The translations under genes were made by a program, and so were the position numbers. From Sialis fuliginosa (taxonomy: Eukaryota > Arthropoda > Insecta > Megaloptera > Sialidae), in NCBI GenBank assembly GCA_961205875.1, contig OY540820.1, positions 9,238,001 to 9,302,000 on the forward strand: a stretch of DNA of 64,000 nucleotides, given 5' to 3'. Positions 16,094 to 27,700 of this stretch are shown here, piece after piece. How positions within the stretch are numbered: the first letter of the stretch is position 1; every line of letters starts with the position of its first letter. The notes beneath the pieces were generated by a model. The model was not told where the DNA came from. It worked only from the letters and a program-made list of their open reading frames with translations, and did no database searches.

Positions 16094-17412
16094 TAATTAT
16101 CAACGGCGTAACTATCGCGAGAGATAATTTGACATAAAGATGAAAAGTTACGCTATTGGTTATTAACGTTTATGTATAAGTAGTTAAATATATGTATGTG
16201 TATGCTGCAAAATAAAAGAGACAAAGGGGCACAGTAGAAACTATGCCCCAGCTGATAACGTAGAACTATGTCTAATGTCACTTTGTTTTATTATAAAAAA
16301 TATCTAATATCAATACAAAATCGTACAAAAATTAGCTTTACTTTTTATGCTACTATATTTAAGGGTTGAGAGATGGAGGGTTAAAACTCATTTTATTATA
16401 AACTGAACTATATAAGCTATTTATTGGCATTTTATTTATTGCTTTACAGTTATTAGTATCAGAAATACTAGCTTTCAAAGTGTGACATATACCTTAATAA
16501 CGCAAGGGAAGACTTAGTTCCACGTCAAAAAATATTATAAATATAATTTTCTTTTTAATTGTGGGTGGTTATATATATTTATAAAATCTAACGAAATTAT
16601 ATTTTTAGATGAAAAAATATTTTGTTTATATATATAAAAATCGAATTTACTTGATCTAGACATCACCGTTGTTCATCTACAATCAATTGAAAGAAACAAT
16701 TTCTTAATGTTTTAACGGTTTTATTACTTTTGCAATGTTGCATGTATCATTTTTAATGTAGGTATGTTTCATTGACTGTAGAATAGTATGTACATAAGAA
16801 AATGGATTAGTGTTAAAATGTTTGATCTCGATGTGTATTTACAGTAGGAAATAAAATTTTGTTATGTAATTTAAAAATGTAGGTATGTAAAAAAAAAACT
16901 TTCGATCGATTAGAAACCATGCTGTATTGAAAAAAACGTTTAATAATAGTAAGTAAAATTTTAATTAGAATATAAGTCCTGTGCATTACAGCATTGAAGA
17001 TAGAAGATTTAGTATCTCTTATGAATGATGGGTATTAGAAAGAAGAAAATAGGATTAAAATTCGTAGTACAATTCTACCATTGAAATATACCGATTAAAA
17101 TAATAAATTTTAATTTATAATGTTAATTTTTAGAAATATATTCAATATTTTTTTACTCTATTATAATAACAAGACATATATTATAAAATATTTGTTTTAA
17201 TTTAATGTTTAATTTTAATTAAATTCTTTATTTATCGAGAGACTTTATTTTATTACATTTTTAGATACATTATTAATTTTGATGCCATCGATGCCATCTT
17301 TTCATTATGTGCTTCAAACAAGGTAAATATTTGTAAGGTTAGGTAACTTATTTCATTAAATATTTTATTAGTCAATGTTGATATCAAATTGTTAAGAGAG
17401 TATAGAATTAAA
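16094..17412. other. 3' UTR of SLC12A9-like gene and intergenic AT-rich DNA
   Basis: AATAAA at 16211-16216 is a suitable polyadenylation signal 118 bases after the stop. The rest is AT-rich, with no gene or clear repeat recognised. Small frames on either strand show no family resemblance. Confidence 0.5.
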
Positions 17413-18435
17413 ATGATTAAGAATTTATTAAAACCGAGCAACAAAATATGTCTAATAAGATCCTTAAAAAGAGACAATTCAACCACGTCTGAAATCATTG
17501 AATCTGCTTCAACCAGTATAGAATATGAAGAAGGTATTTTAATTATAATTTGACATTAAGATAATTTAAAACAATGCTTGCGGATTTTTTTATTAGTTGT
17601 ATAATTTTAGATATGCTCCCCCAAATTAATGAAGAGGAAATTAATAGAAAAAGAAATAAGTCGAGGTTATTACCTCAACATCGAAATATGCTTCACGAAA
17701 AAGTTCCGTATTCAGAACCACAATCATGGATTCATGAAACAGTAAAGTACCAGAAAAAGGTATTTGGTCGATACGGAAGTTCAAGTAATGTTTTTCCAGG
17801 TAAATCAAATAAATATTTTACCTCTTTTTATCTCACGTAAACAATATAATTTTAGAATGTTAAATTAAATTTTAATTTATATTTTTAGGTATATGTTGGC
17901 CAACAAAAGAAGAATTAAAGGATAAAATAGAATATGAATGCATAGCACATCCTAAGACAATTCCTGAAATGGTAGAAGAAATAAATAAAGAAAAGGAAAC
18001 AAAGAGACTTGCAATACAGAAACGCCAAGAAGAAATAACAAAGAAAGTAGAAAAGTTAGTGCAATGGGAAAAAGAACTTCAAGACAAAATTGCAGCTAAA
18101 GAAGCACAAGCAAGAGCCGCAAAGGTTAACAAAATTTTTTTACTATAGTTTTAGAGAAATTTCATATGATGAAAAATCTTTACCTGTTAATTTTATTTAA
18201 TTGATAAATCAGAATGAATTTTTTATAGGAAAGAAAAGATCGTTTAGTAGAAGATGTACGTCGTCATTTTGGTTTCAAATTAGATCCAAGAGACGAAAGG
18301 TTTAAAGAAATGTTGGAGAAGAAAGAACGTGAAGATAAGAAGAATCAGAAAGAAGCTAAAAGGAAGGTGAAAGAAGCAAGAATGATTGCAAAACTTACAG
18401 AGATGCACGCAAATAAAAGTGAAACTACTACTTAA
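17413..18435 (+). CDS. Large ribosomal subunit protein mL64 (GADD45GIP1/CRIF1, MRPL59)
   Basis: Component of the mitochondrial large ribosomal subunit near the polypeptide exit tunnel; the vertebrate protein is also known as CRIF1. Exons are 17413-17533, 17611-17799, 17889-18124 and 18229-18435, giving 250 residues. The N terminus is basic and hydroxyl-rich (MIKNLLKPSNKICLIRSLKR), fitting a mitochondrial targeting signal. The family block FGRYGSSSNVFPGICWPT is in the middle, followed by a long charged coiled coil (EEINKEKETKRLAIQKRQEE) and a second conserved element FGFKLDPRDERFKEMLEKKE, which parallels the vertebrate GYQVDPRSARFQELL region. The length is close to the vertebrate protein (about 222 residues). 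The 17413 ATG is the first one that places the targeting signal at the N terminus. No other family fits these motifs. Confidence 0.9.
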
Positions 18436-18738
18436 ATCATCTGTATACATACCATTTTAGATTCTCTAGTAAATATTAAGTTAAGGTTATTGGCCTAGCA
18501 CCCCGTAAGTTGTGAACTATCTGTATTTTTTTCAATAAAAAAAAAGATGACTTGAAAAATTAAGTTTTTAATTTATATGCAAAACATGTGTACATTTAAT
18601 ATAATTTTTTACTTTGTTAATAATTAAAAGTAAAAAATTAAATATAATTTGACAAACGCGGTATATCTCATACAAAAGAGTGTGCAGTATGAGCACTTCC
18701 AGTGTTAAACGGCACACATCCGCTGAACTTTTGCCAGG

Positions 18739-18905
18739 GGTCCGTGAAACATGTTTGGAATAAATTAAGGTACTTTTACATTTCTATTTACCACGTGATT
18801 AATTAGTACCTAACGACCTTTGTTTTTCTATCCTGGGGAGGGGGTTCCCTGTAAAATAATTGTTTAAAAGAGGGTCCCTAGACTATATAAGTTTAAGAAT
18901 CGCTG
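18739..18905 (+). mobile_element. Truncated hAT-type MITE (relative of 48933-49453)
   Basis: Begins at GGTCCGTGAAACATGTTTGG, matching 48951 onward, and ends TAAGTTTAAGAATCGCTG, matching the right terminus of the full copy with one change. The left terminal repeat is degraded and the internal minisatellite is absent, so the copy is about 165 bp. Confidence 0.75.
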
Positions 18906-19310
18906 TAATAGTAGATTAATATATGATAATAAAAGGATACTTATTGAGAAGAAACAATAAAGCTGTGAAAATGTCTGTATAATATTTTTTATTACAAACA
19001 ATATCTTACAAAATAACCTATTGCTAGAATATTCGTGTCATTATCAGACTTGTAGAATCACGAAATATACAACACAAATACAGAACGCACATACATATAT
19101 ACCAAATGAAAGCCTTGTAGTTTCACTACCGGCTTTGTCAGGTCGTAATTATTCATTATTATAAACTAATATGGCTGTCATTTATCAATATTTGTATTGA
19201 ACATTATTAAACTATAACAAAATACTCCAATGTGTCTGATTTTATCAAAAAAAGCCTCGCAGTTTCACTACTGGCATATAAAGACTTATATATATCATAT
19301 GGCTACTTAT

Positions 19311-19710
19311 CGAGTGCGTTTACACAGCGCTGTTATTCCAGTTTTACTATAACCGATGCAGTTAAACCGTTTTAAGTGATGCTGTTTACACATATAAAAA
19401 TAAGTAATGTCAGTTGGAATTATAATTCTGATTTGAAGTATGCTATTAGTTCAACAAGAAATCCCAAAAATACTTTGTCTCCTCTACGTTTCACAAATCA
19501 CGCTTTCTTTTGTTTTCAATCTCTTCATGTGTTTTTATTCCTGCTCTATTTCGGTTTAGTTATGCTATGCCTGTAGATCAAGAGGAATAGCATCACTAAA
19601 CCTGATTAGTTATGTCAGGTGTAAAGCGCCATCTACACGAACTTTTACACCTGGTTTTATTACATCAGTTACAGTAAAACCGGAATAACAGCGTTGTGTA
19701 AACGTACTCG
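19311..19710. mobile_element. 400-bp MITE with about 50-bp inverted ends
   Basis: Left end CGAGTGCGTTTACACAGCGC and right end GTTGTGTAAACGTACTCG are inverted repeats; the match continues inward for about 50 bp through GCTGTTATTCC and ACTATAACCGATG. No transposase. The open frame at 19376-19576 is internal to this element and has no protein resemblance. Confidence 0.75.
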
Positions 19711-20600
19711 TGGTTAATAAAGAAAACATTGAAATGAAATTAGTCTAATATTTATATAAAACATTAAAATATTTATTAACTAATTTCCAAAACAATGTTT
19801 TCAGATCAATCAATTAAATGTAAGTTCAGTTATTTTAATATACATGTCGAAATTAAACAATTTAAACACAATAATTGAAAATCTGAAAACTGAAATTGCA
19901 CAAACGTCTATTTTATTGTTATCCGAGTTATATTCATCCATGCGGACTCACAAATTCAGATTTTCAATAGTTTCATTATCGTTGTTTTCATTTCGGCATT
20001 GTAGATAAAATCAACAGGTTAAGAAGACATAAACTACATTTAAGTAAATTAACACCTTCATGATTATTGAAATTTGCGAGATTTCAGTTCAATACAATTA
20101 AATATAATTGTATTTTTCAATGGTATTATATTTGTACATTTGATAGAAGTATAAAGTTCTCTAATGAAAAATATCAATTGTTACAGAAATATTTGCTCAT
20201 CAAAGTGTTAATAAGACACAAAAATTTTTTTTTACTAAATAATGTAGTTTTTATTTTTTTATTTTTATAACCTATTTTAAAGACAAAATTAATGCACCAA
20301 TTTGATTGAAATTTTTGTATTACTTATACAGAGATATCTGCATAATATTTTAGTTATATTAAAATATTAAATATTGCAATTAATAATTTTAGTTTTTCAT
20401 CCATTCTGTATTAGCCGGCAATACATTTATACGCCAAATTATAAATTATACTCGTATTGTCATCTGTTGTTAATAAAAAAAATTTAAAAAAAAAACAATT
20501 GAGTCACTTTTGTTAATGTACATTGATTTAAATTTTATGAAATTTTCTAGTAATATGCATTTTTTCTTTAAATGGTACAGGTTAAAGTATTAAAAACATA

Positions 20601-21070
20601 AGGTAGTGACAAGGACCCCAGTAATGGCAAATTTTTAATTAAGTGTACTGAATTAAAAATATGTGTTGATATTTGATTACTACTTATTAATACTTATTAG
20701 TATAATTTATTTATTAATTATTATATTAACATAGTAACTGCTTTTCATTGTTTCAAATTTGAGGATTCTTTCTTTTATATCTTTTGTGTCGTAGTACTTA
20801 TCATTTTGTAATCATTAGCACGTGTCCATCACTGCCTGCTCATTACTGGTTTTATCTTTGCCATTACTGGAGAAAAAAACATGAACAAAATAAAAGACTA
20901 TAATTTAAAAAACAAACTATATTTGTGGACTTTGGTAATTAAATTGATTAAATAAAGAGTTACTTGTTTTATTAGTAACATGAGTTCATGAGAATTACAA
21001 AAAACAAGACCATTAATCCAAAAAAAATGAAAACTTGCTCTAATAGCGGCCATAACTGGTGCCTTTACCT
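20601..21070 (+). mobile_element. TA-flanked MITE, family A, copy 2
   Basis: Flanked by TA at 20599-20600 and 21071-21072. Starts AGGTAGTGACAAGGACCCCA and ends ACTGGTGCCTTTACCT. The interior shares long blocks with the copies at 57865 and 60562 (for example the TATCTTTTGTGTCGTAGTAC segment near 20779). It lacks the middle 100 bp that carries GTTTAAATGTCCACC in the longer copies. Confidence 0.8.
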
Positions 21071-21072
21071 TA

Positions 21073-24000
21073 TATATGTGAAAATATAACAGTTATTATA
21101 CAAATCAAATATATAAAAAATCAAGATATTACTATTGTTATAAAATGCATTTTGCAAATAGTTTCATAAGATTTCGAACCAAACATTCTTATTGCTAATT
21201 TTAAAATAATTATATAGAGGGGTTTTTTTTGCAGAAATATGTGTGTTTTCAGTCAATGTTGGAAAAATGGGTCCACAAGCAAGTGATAAAATATCAGCTG
21301 TAAATCTTAATTATCTAATTTTTATTTTTATAAAAAATCCCTGAATATAATTATGATATGAATACCTATTTAATTTGAACAATAATGACCAAATTATTTA
21401 CAATTTAGGCAGTTAACATTTTCCGAATTTTTTTTTTTATAATTATTACTTTGTTTAATGTTTATCAAATAAAAATAAATTTCAAATTACAATATAAATT
21501 TAATTCAACGATTATTATTAATAACAACATTTCAATAATTTAAAATAAATTTATAAGCATGCAATAATTACCCATTAATGTTACACTACTTTTCTTAAAC
21601 ATTTCCAATATGTATAAACATATAATTGATACATTTACAAAATGGCCAATATGAATTGTTAGTTCTCACGTTATTTATGATATAATATAATATAATATGA
21701 TATAATAGTAGCACATAATGAATTAATATAATATATTTCATATTTTAAGAAAGTAGCGATAAATATTCTAAAACAAAACAAACAGTTTTCAAATTTAACG
21801 TCTTTTTTTGGGAAAAATGTGGTAAATTTTTTTTATTTTTATTTTCAAACCATAATGAACCTAATTTAATAAAAAAATATATTTCATAAGTAAAAATCAA
21901 GATTTTATAATTTTTTTTTTTAATTATAAGATTTAAAATAAATAACGGTGAAATAAATAATGAGCTCGAGTCTGGACGTTAAGAGTTTCCAACTAACAAT
22001 AAGTTATTATTATTTTAATTATTATAAGTAATGTATTTTTAACAATGTAAGAAACAAATCAAAATTCTCATAAACCATATCATAAATATATTAATTATAT
22101 GATATAATCAAACAATTCAAGCAGAATAGATTTTAACCTTCCCGACACAATACAAAAAAATCAATAACTAAGTAAATCATAAACAGTCCAGTTTAAAAAA
22201 TAATTGTATCTATTAATTAATTAGATTATGTTATGTTATAGTTGTAAATTCAGTTTAAGTAGTGAATGATAATTATATTGCTTTGTAAAGTTTACGATAT
22301 TGTTCAATATTTAATCTAATAATTTTTTCTTCAAATATTTAACACGTTAATAAACGTAATGATAAGGCCATTAACAACAAGGTTCTAAATAGATAGATAC
22401 TAAAACTAGGATTATTTAATAGCTGTAGAATTGTAATTACTAAACATCTGAATTGTTTTTATTGATGTTTAATTTCATGCGGCAAAAAAAAAGAGTTTAA
22501 ATTCCTGGGAAAAATAATTTAGATCTAACATTTAATTAATTATGGTTTATTTATTTTAAAGTATATCTCCATTAGCAGTAACTAAATTTTATGTATTCGT
22601 AGTAAGAAAGTAAAATCAAGTTATTAGCTAGAATTAAGTTACAGTCTTACATACCATAGAACTGCTTAAATTTATTGTAATCGACGTGGACTGAATTTTT
22701 TTTCCAAGGAATTAAATTTTTTATATTTATTTTTCAAGTTATTTATTAAATAAAATAAAGAAGTTTGATACACAATTTTCTTCAAATATTTATTGTATAA
22801 AATGCCTCGACGACGATTAAAAACTATCTCAAACTAATTACGCCGAAGAACGTATTAAATATTGATTTATTTTTTACCAATTCGATAATTTGTATATTTC
22901 TAAAGACCTAATGGAAAACATTTTATAGGAGACCTCGCCGATATAGGAAGGTTAAATATGGTTTACAAAGTTTAATACTTATAAATAAATTCTGTGTGTT
23001 TACTTTTTATCAACATTATTTTAGTATGTAAGTTTTGTTTACACATTTTGCACTTTTTTTCATTTTTATTTATTTATTAAACATCAAAAATTAATAGCTG
23101 AAATAAAAGAAAATATATTCATTCGTTAATGACAATATGTTTTTTTTTTCGACATAAATTCTTAAATGATACTCCCTGAGTAATTTTTATCGAGTATGAT
23201 GCCCAAAAGATATTTCGCTACAAAAAGTTTATTTTTGAACATTTGACAACAATTACGCAACTTTTACACTTATAAACATTAGTTGAAAAATAGTTTTTCC
23301 AGAACACAATTAAATGAATATACTTCTTGCTCGTTTCACTATATTTTGTTAAGATCATTCCATAAACAAACTTTACATTATTGTATCTAAGATATAGATT
23401 GAAATCAAATTCATTATTATAATGTGTATACAATTAATTCATCTAAACTGTACAATTAATAAATCTATTGCATACATTTTGATTAAATGGAAATTAAACA
23501 TATTACAATTTTACAATGCACAAACTCACTTAATATTTTGTACATGGTATCATTCATAGTTATCTCTGGATATAATGGGATTTTTGAGAATTCATAATCA
23601 CCATTAAAGTGTTAATAATTAATTAAACCTTTGTTGGAAGCTGGAAGAGGATAATCCCAGCTGACATTAGAAGATATAATAAAATTAAAAAAAATTAACC
23701 CTTAGTTAATAGTCCTGAAATTTGTAACTCCATTTTATTGATATTAAACTTATTTTTAGGTTTTGCATAAATAATTGAAAACAAGTTTGGCGTTTGTGAC
23801 GTCACAAATCGTACTCTGTCAACTATATATGTAGAATAACTTTTTTTTTAATTTTTTCTTTTTTTCCTTCTGGCACAGTTATAAATCTTTTTCTAGGTGT
23901 TTTGTAAATTGAATTATTACAACAAGGTACGAAACAATATCTATAACTTATTATTTTTCATGTGTTTTCCATGTTTATTGTCGAAACTTGTATATTTAAG

Positions 24001-24767
24001 CATTGACTGACATTTCAATTCTGGATTATGACATCTCGCAACATGGCGCGCAATGGAAGCGTTTGAAAAGTACCTTTTTTTAAATTTGATATTTTGGGGT
24101 CGGGATAAACTTTTGGAGTATGAAAAAATGTTCTATAATGTTTTTTATCTCTAGATTATATTAAACAGGTTTTTAGGAGTTTTCATTTTTTAATTTGACC
24201 AAAACAAGTTGGAAGGTTGTTTTTTTGATAGTTTCTATTTTGTTATTTTAGTTACACCGTCATTTACCTATTAGAGTGCCACTATATCCAGAATTGTATG
24301 TATTATAAGATAATAATACATTTATAAGGTTTAATTGTATGATTTTTCTTATGTAAACTACAAAATTTTGTGAATACAAATGTTTATTGCATTTTTACAG
24401 ATCTGTACAGAAAAAAAAATTATCTGTAATATTGCATCAGTAAAAACAGGCTATTGAATTGCACAGTACATATTCTTAAAACAACAGTATATAAATATTG
24501 CTTTTATTTATTATGGAGAAAAGAAATATCTATAGTATTATAGAAATCAGAACAACAATGCTTATGGTATGACCTTACTTAAGACATAAAAATAAATCAC
24601 AATATTATTAGAATATATCTGCCGTTCCTTGATAAAATATAACACAAAGTCGATGCCAAGTAGCGTAATTCTTTAAGGCAATATGACACGTTTGGGTTTG
24701 GCCACAGAAGTTTATGATTATCTCAGTCGATGAGGTCTAAAAGACAATTGATTGAGAAATTTGCGTT
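21073..24767. other. AT-rich gene-free stretch, right part possibly AF10 3' UTR
   Basis: Very AT-rich, with a TATAA-type simple repeat near 21675-21707. No coding region and no clear transposon termini. A perfect 16-bp palindrome TTTGTGACGTCACAAA at 23793-23808 contains a cyclic-AMP response element core. The part nearest 24767 is likely 3' UTR of the minus-strand AF10 gene; AATAAA complements (TTTATT) occur near 24380 and 24505. Confidence 0.4.
23793..23808. promoter_or_regulatory. Palindromic CRE (TGACGTCA) site
   Basis: Perfect 16-base palindrome TTTGTGACGTCACAAA with the full CREB/ATF octamer in otherwise AT-rich DNA. It is far from any assigned start codon, so its target is unknown. The motif is certain; function is inferred. 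Confidence 0.35.
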
Positions 24768-27700
24768 TCAGCTAGGCTTCGACCCACTGCCTGGCGCTGC
24801 TGTCATCTGGTGGTGGATTTCAGAATCACGACGAATTACCATTTGCTGAGTTAAAGAAATTTAATATTGTTTTAACACAATACTAAATTTGTTGTATCAA
24901 AAATATATTTATTATACAAATACTGTTTTACATTGAGTCAGAGCTGTTCAACGTTTGACTTGTTTAACTCAACTTTTGTTATAAGTCTGTTTATACATTC
25001 ATTTATTTGTCTAGTTAGTAATAACTTAGGCTTCTATGATACACTTCAAAATAGAAATGATTTGTAAGTAATATAATATATTTGAATAAATAATAACAAG
25101 GTTAAAATTTGACTTTAATTACAAATTGTATAATTATCTTCTCTGTAAGTCAAAAGTTGAACAGTCCTGTATTAGGCTGGTGAGAAATAAGTGTCTAAAC
25201 AATCATCAACTATTAAAGACAAATTTATCAACAATATTATATCAAGCAGTCTCAAGATAAAAGACACCTGTAAAACTCAATATCAGCCAAAATGTTGCTT
25301 ATTTGGTTCCAGCTTTCCACCATCAATATAAAAACAATGATGTACATTTTTGATGCAAATAATAATAAATACACTCCTAAGAAAATAAGACATGTATCTC
25401 ACACCAACCTAATATATTCTAATAATAATAATAATACAATTGCATTGACATTACCTGTTGATGCTGCGTAGTGACGACAGGCACTTGGCCCTGGTACTGA
25501 ACATACTGAGGGTGGCCAGTGCCTGCATGGGTCGACCCCCGTGCCGTGTCCGGCACACTACTGCTACGCTGCACGTTGGCACTACTGCTGCTGCTGCCTC
25601 TCACAACGCTCTGCTGACTGCCGCTTACTGTGTAGTTACTTGTCTGCGAGTGCCTATATTAACGCGTATTTTAACCGTGGATTTATACAGCTTTGATGAA
25701 ATGATCTTACCTTATAGTCGGACTCTGCTGTGAATGCTGACTCGCCCTAATCTGGTTCCCGTGACCAGCGAAACCCTGCGTTCCTCCGTGCATCACGTCT
25801 GGTGGGGTCGGAAGCCCGTTCTCCATCGGCACGTGATTCCCGTGGTACGTGCGACCCGTCGACGACACGACTGCCGGGTGTATGTTGTTCATGACCGTCG
25901 GTTGAGAGCTGACCGGCACTGGCTGCTGCGATGGGTTGGTCAACGGGATAGCAAGACGTGCATTAACCGCTAATAAGTGGTCTCTTCTCTGTAACAGGCT
26001 GCTCACATGCTCCTCGAGGCGTAAGTTTTCGGCACGCAGTTGGTGCAGACACGAAAGTAGAGATGCGACTGGAATCACAGAGATGAGATTTTTAGCATGT
26101 GCAGGAGTGTAAATTTACAGGGTGTCCACTGGTTTTTGGAAATAAAATTCCCTGACTTTTCCCTGACCACAGATTCAAAATTCCATAACTTGGTGGGTCC
26201 CGGAGCAAGAATGTGCAGAAATAATATTTGAAGACTTTTTTTTTTGGTCATAACTTGAAAATTTTGCACTTGTTACTTACTTTCAATTCAATGACCTTTT
26301 TCTTTTTTTCCCCTGACTTTTCAGAATTTTAAATAAATTCCCTGACTTTCCCTGACCACTTTAGACTTCCCTGACTTTCTAGAAAGTGGACACCCTGATT
26401 TACTGCAAAGCTGCATGCATTTTAGGTTTGAAGCAATGCTATGTGTATATACTGTACTTTCTATGGTAACATACAATATTACAATTATGCCCGGTCTTAT
26501 TAACCAATTTAAAGCTCCTTTAGTACTAAATGCTCTTTTAAAGTAGATTTGGTGTATTAACAATGTGATTTAAATGAATATTTAGGCTCTCAATGAAAAA
26601 TGTACATGATACGAATTGTAAAATCTCTTTATAAATATATTATGCTTGGTTGTGTTGATAATATGACAGTTAAAGGAGCATTTACTTCAACTTGGTAATA
26701 CCGGGCGCTAGTTACATAAAACATTATTTACATAATTAAACACAAAGTACAATAATAATATGAAATAAAATACATCTAAGCAACCGTGAATTTTTATGAA
26801 TTAGGAAAGCAAGCAAGGTATCATACACTCACTGTCGAAGTGTTGCGCTTGTTCCATGAGGAACTGTGAGCCCTGTTCCCATTGCCGCTCTAACAGCTGG
26901 TCTAAAGTCTGAGGTACATTACTGCTACCCCCGACCGTTGTGTACGTCGTCGACGTGTTCGTATTCGAACGAACCTAAAATGAAATCATAGTTGTAAATA
27001 TTTGTGCCATGTATTGTGAATCCAATCAAGATAATCATTTACTTACTGAAGCAATCACTCTAGAATGTAACTGCGGCCCGACTAAACTAGAAACCGGAAG
27101 GGCCTCCGAATTAAAAATACTATGAGCTTCTAATTCAGAGTTCAAATGGTCAGACATCTTCTGCGCCATGTGGGAAGTAGGATTTAACTGATTGCCGAGC
27201 ATGTGCGGTGCGTTTATTCCATTTTGAAATCTGTAAATAACATTTATAATTAAACCTAACGTAACTTATATGAATTTTGCAACTTACACTTTTGTATCTT
27301 TAGATTCTTGACTATTTGTGTTAATATTCACCGGCGGGTTTCCGCTTCTCCTTCCTTTACTTCGTCGAGTAACAGTGATGGGGGCCGTATTGGTACTTTC
27401 CGAACCAGGGGAACTAGGGGGCGATTCTTTCACTTGGGTCACCATTCTTTAAAAGAATAAAATAAAATAGGTTAAACTTGGAAAACATGCGTGGATCAGC
27501 ATCACAACTGTCAAAAACATGTATATAATATAATTATTCTACATTTTACTATAGATACAGCATATTTTACTCTATTCTAACTCATCAACACATGAATTTT
27601 AATAGTTGTGATGTTGATCCACTCATGTTCTCTGTATTTAAAATACAATAATAACATAAAAACATCTGTAACTCACACATTGTTTATACTGCTGAAAGCG

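Larger units (their letters stand above)
18436..20600. other. Intergenic DNA with transposon remnants
   Basis: Apart from the two mobile elements listed at 18739-18905 and 19311-19710, this is AT-rich sequence with no coding region. Two direct copies of a theme containing GTAGTTTCACTACCGGC or CAGTTTCACTACTGGC occur near 19112 and 19258, which may be another decayed repeat. Confidence 0.4.

Noticed and set aside
19107..19275. Direct repeats of a GTTTCACTAC theme
   Set aside because: Only two short, same-orientation copies; not enough to call an element.
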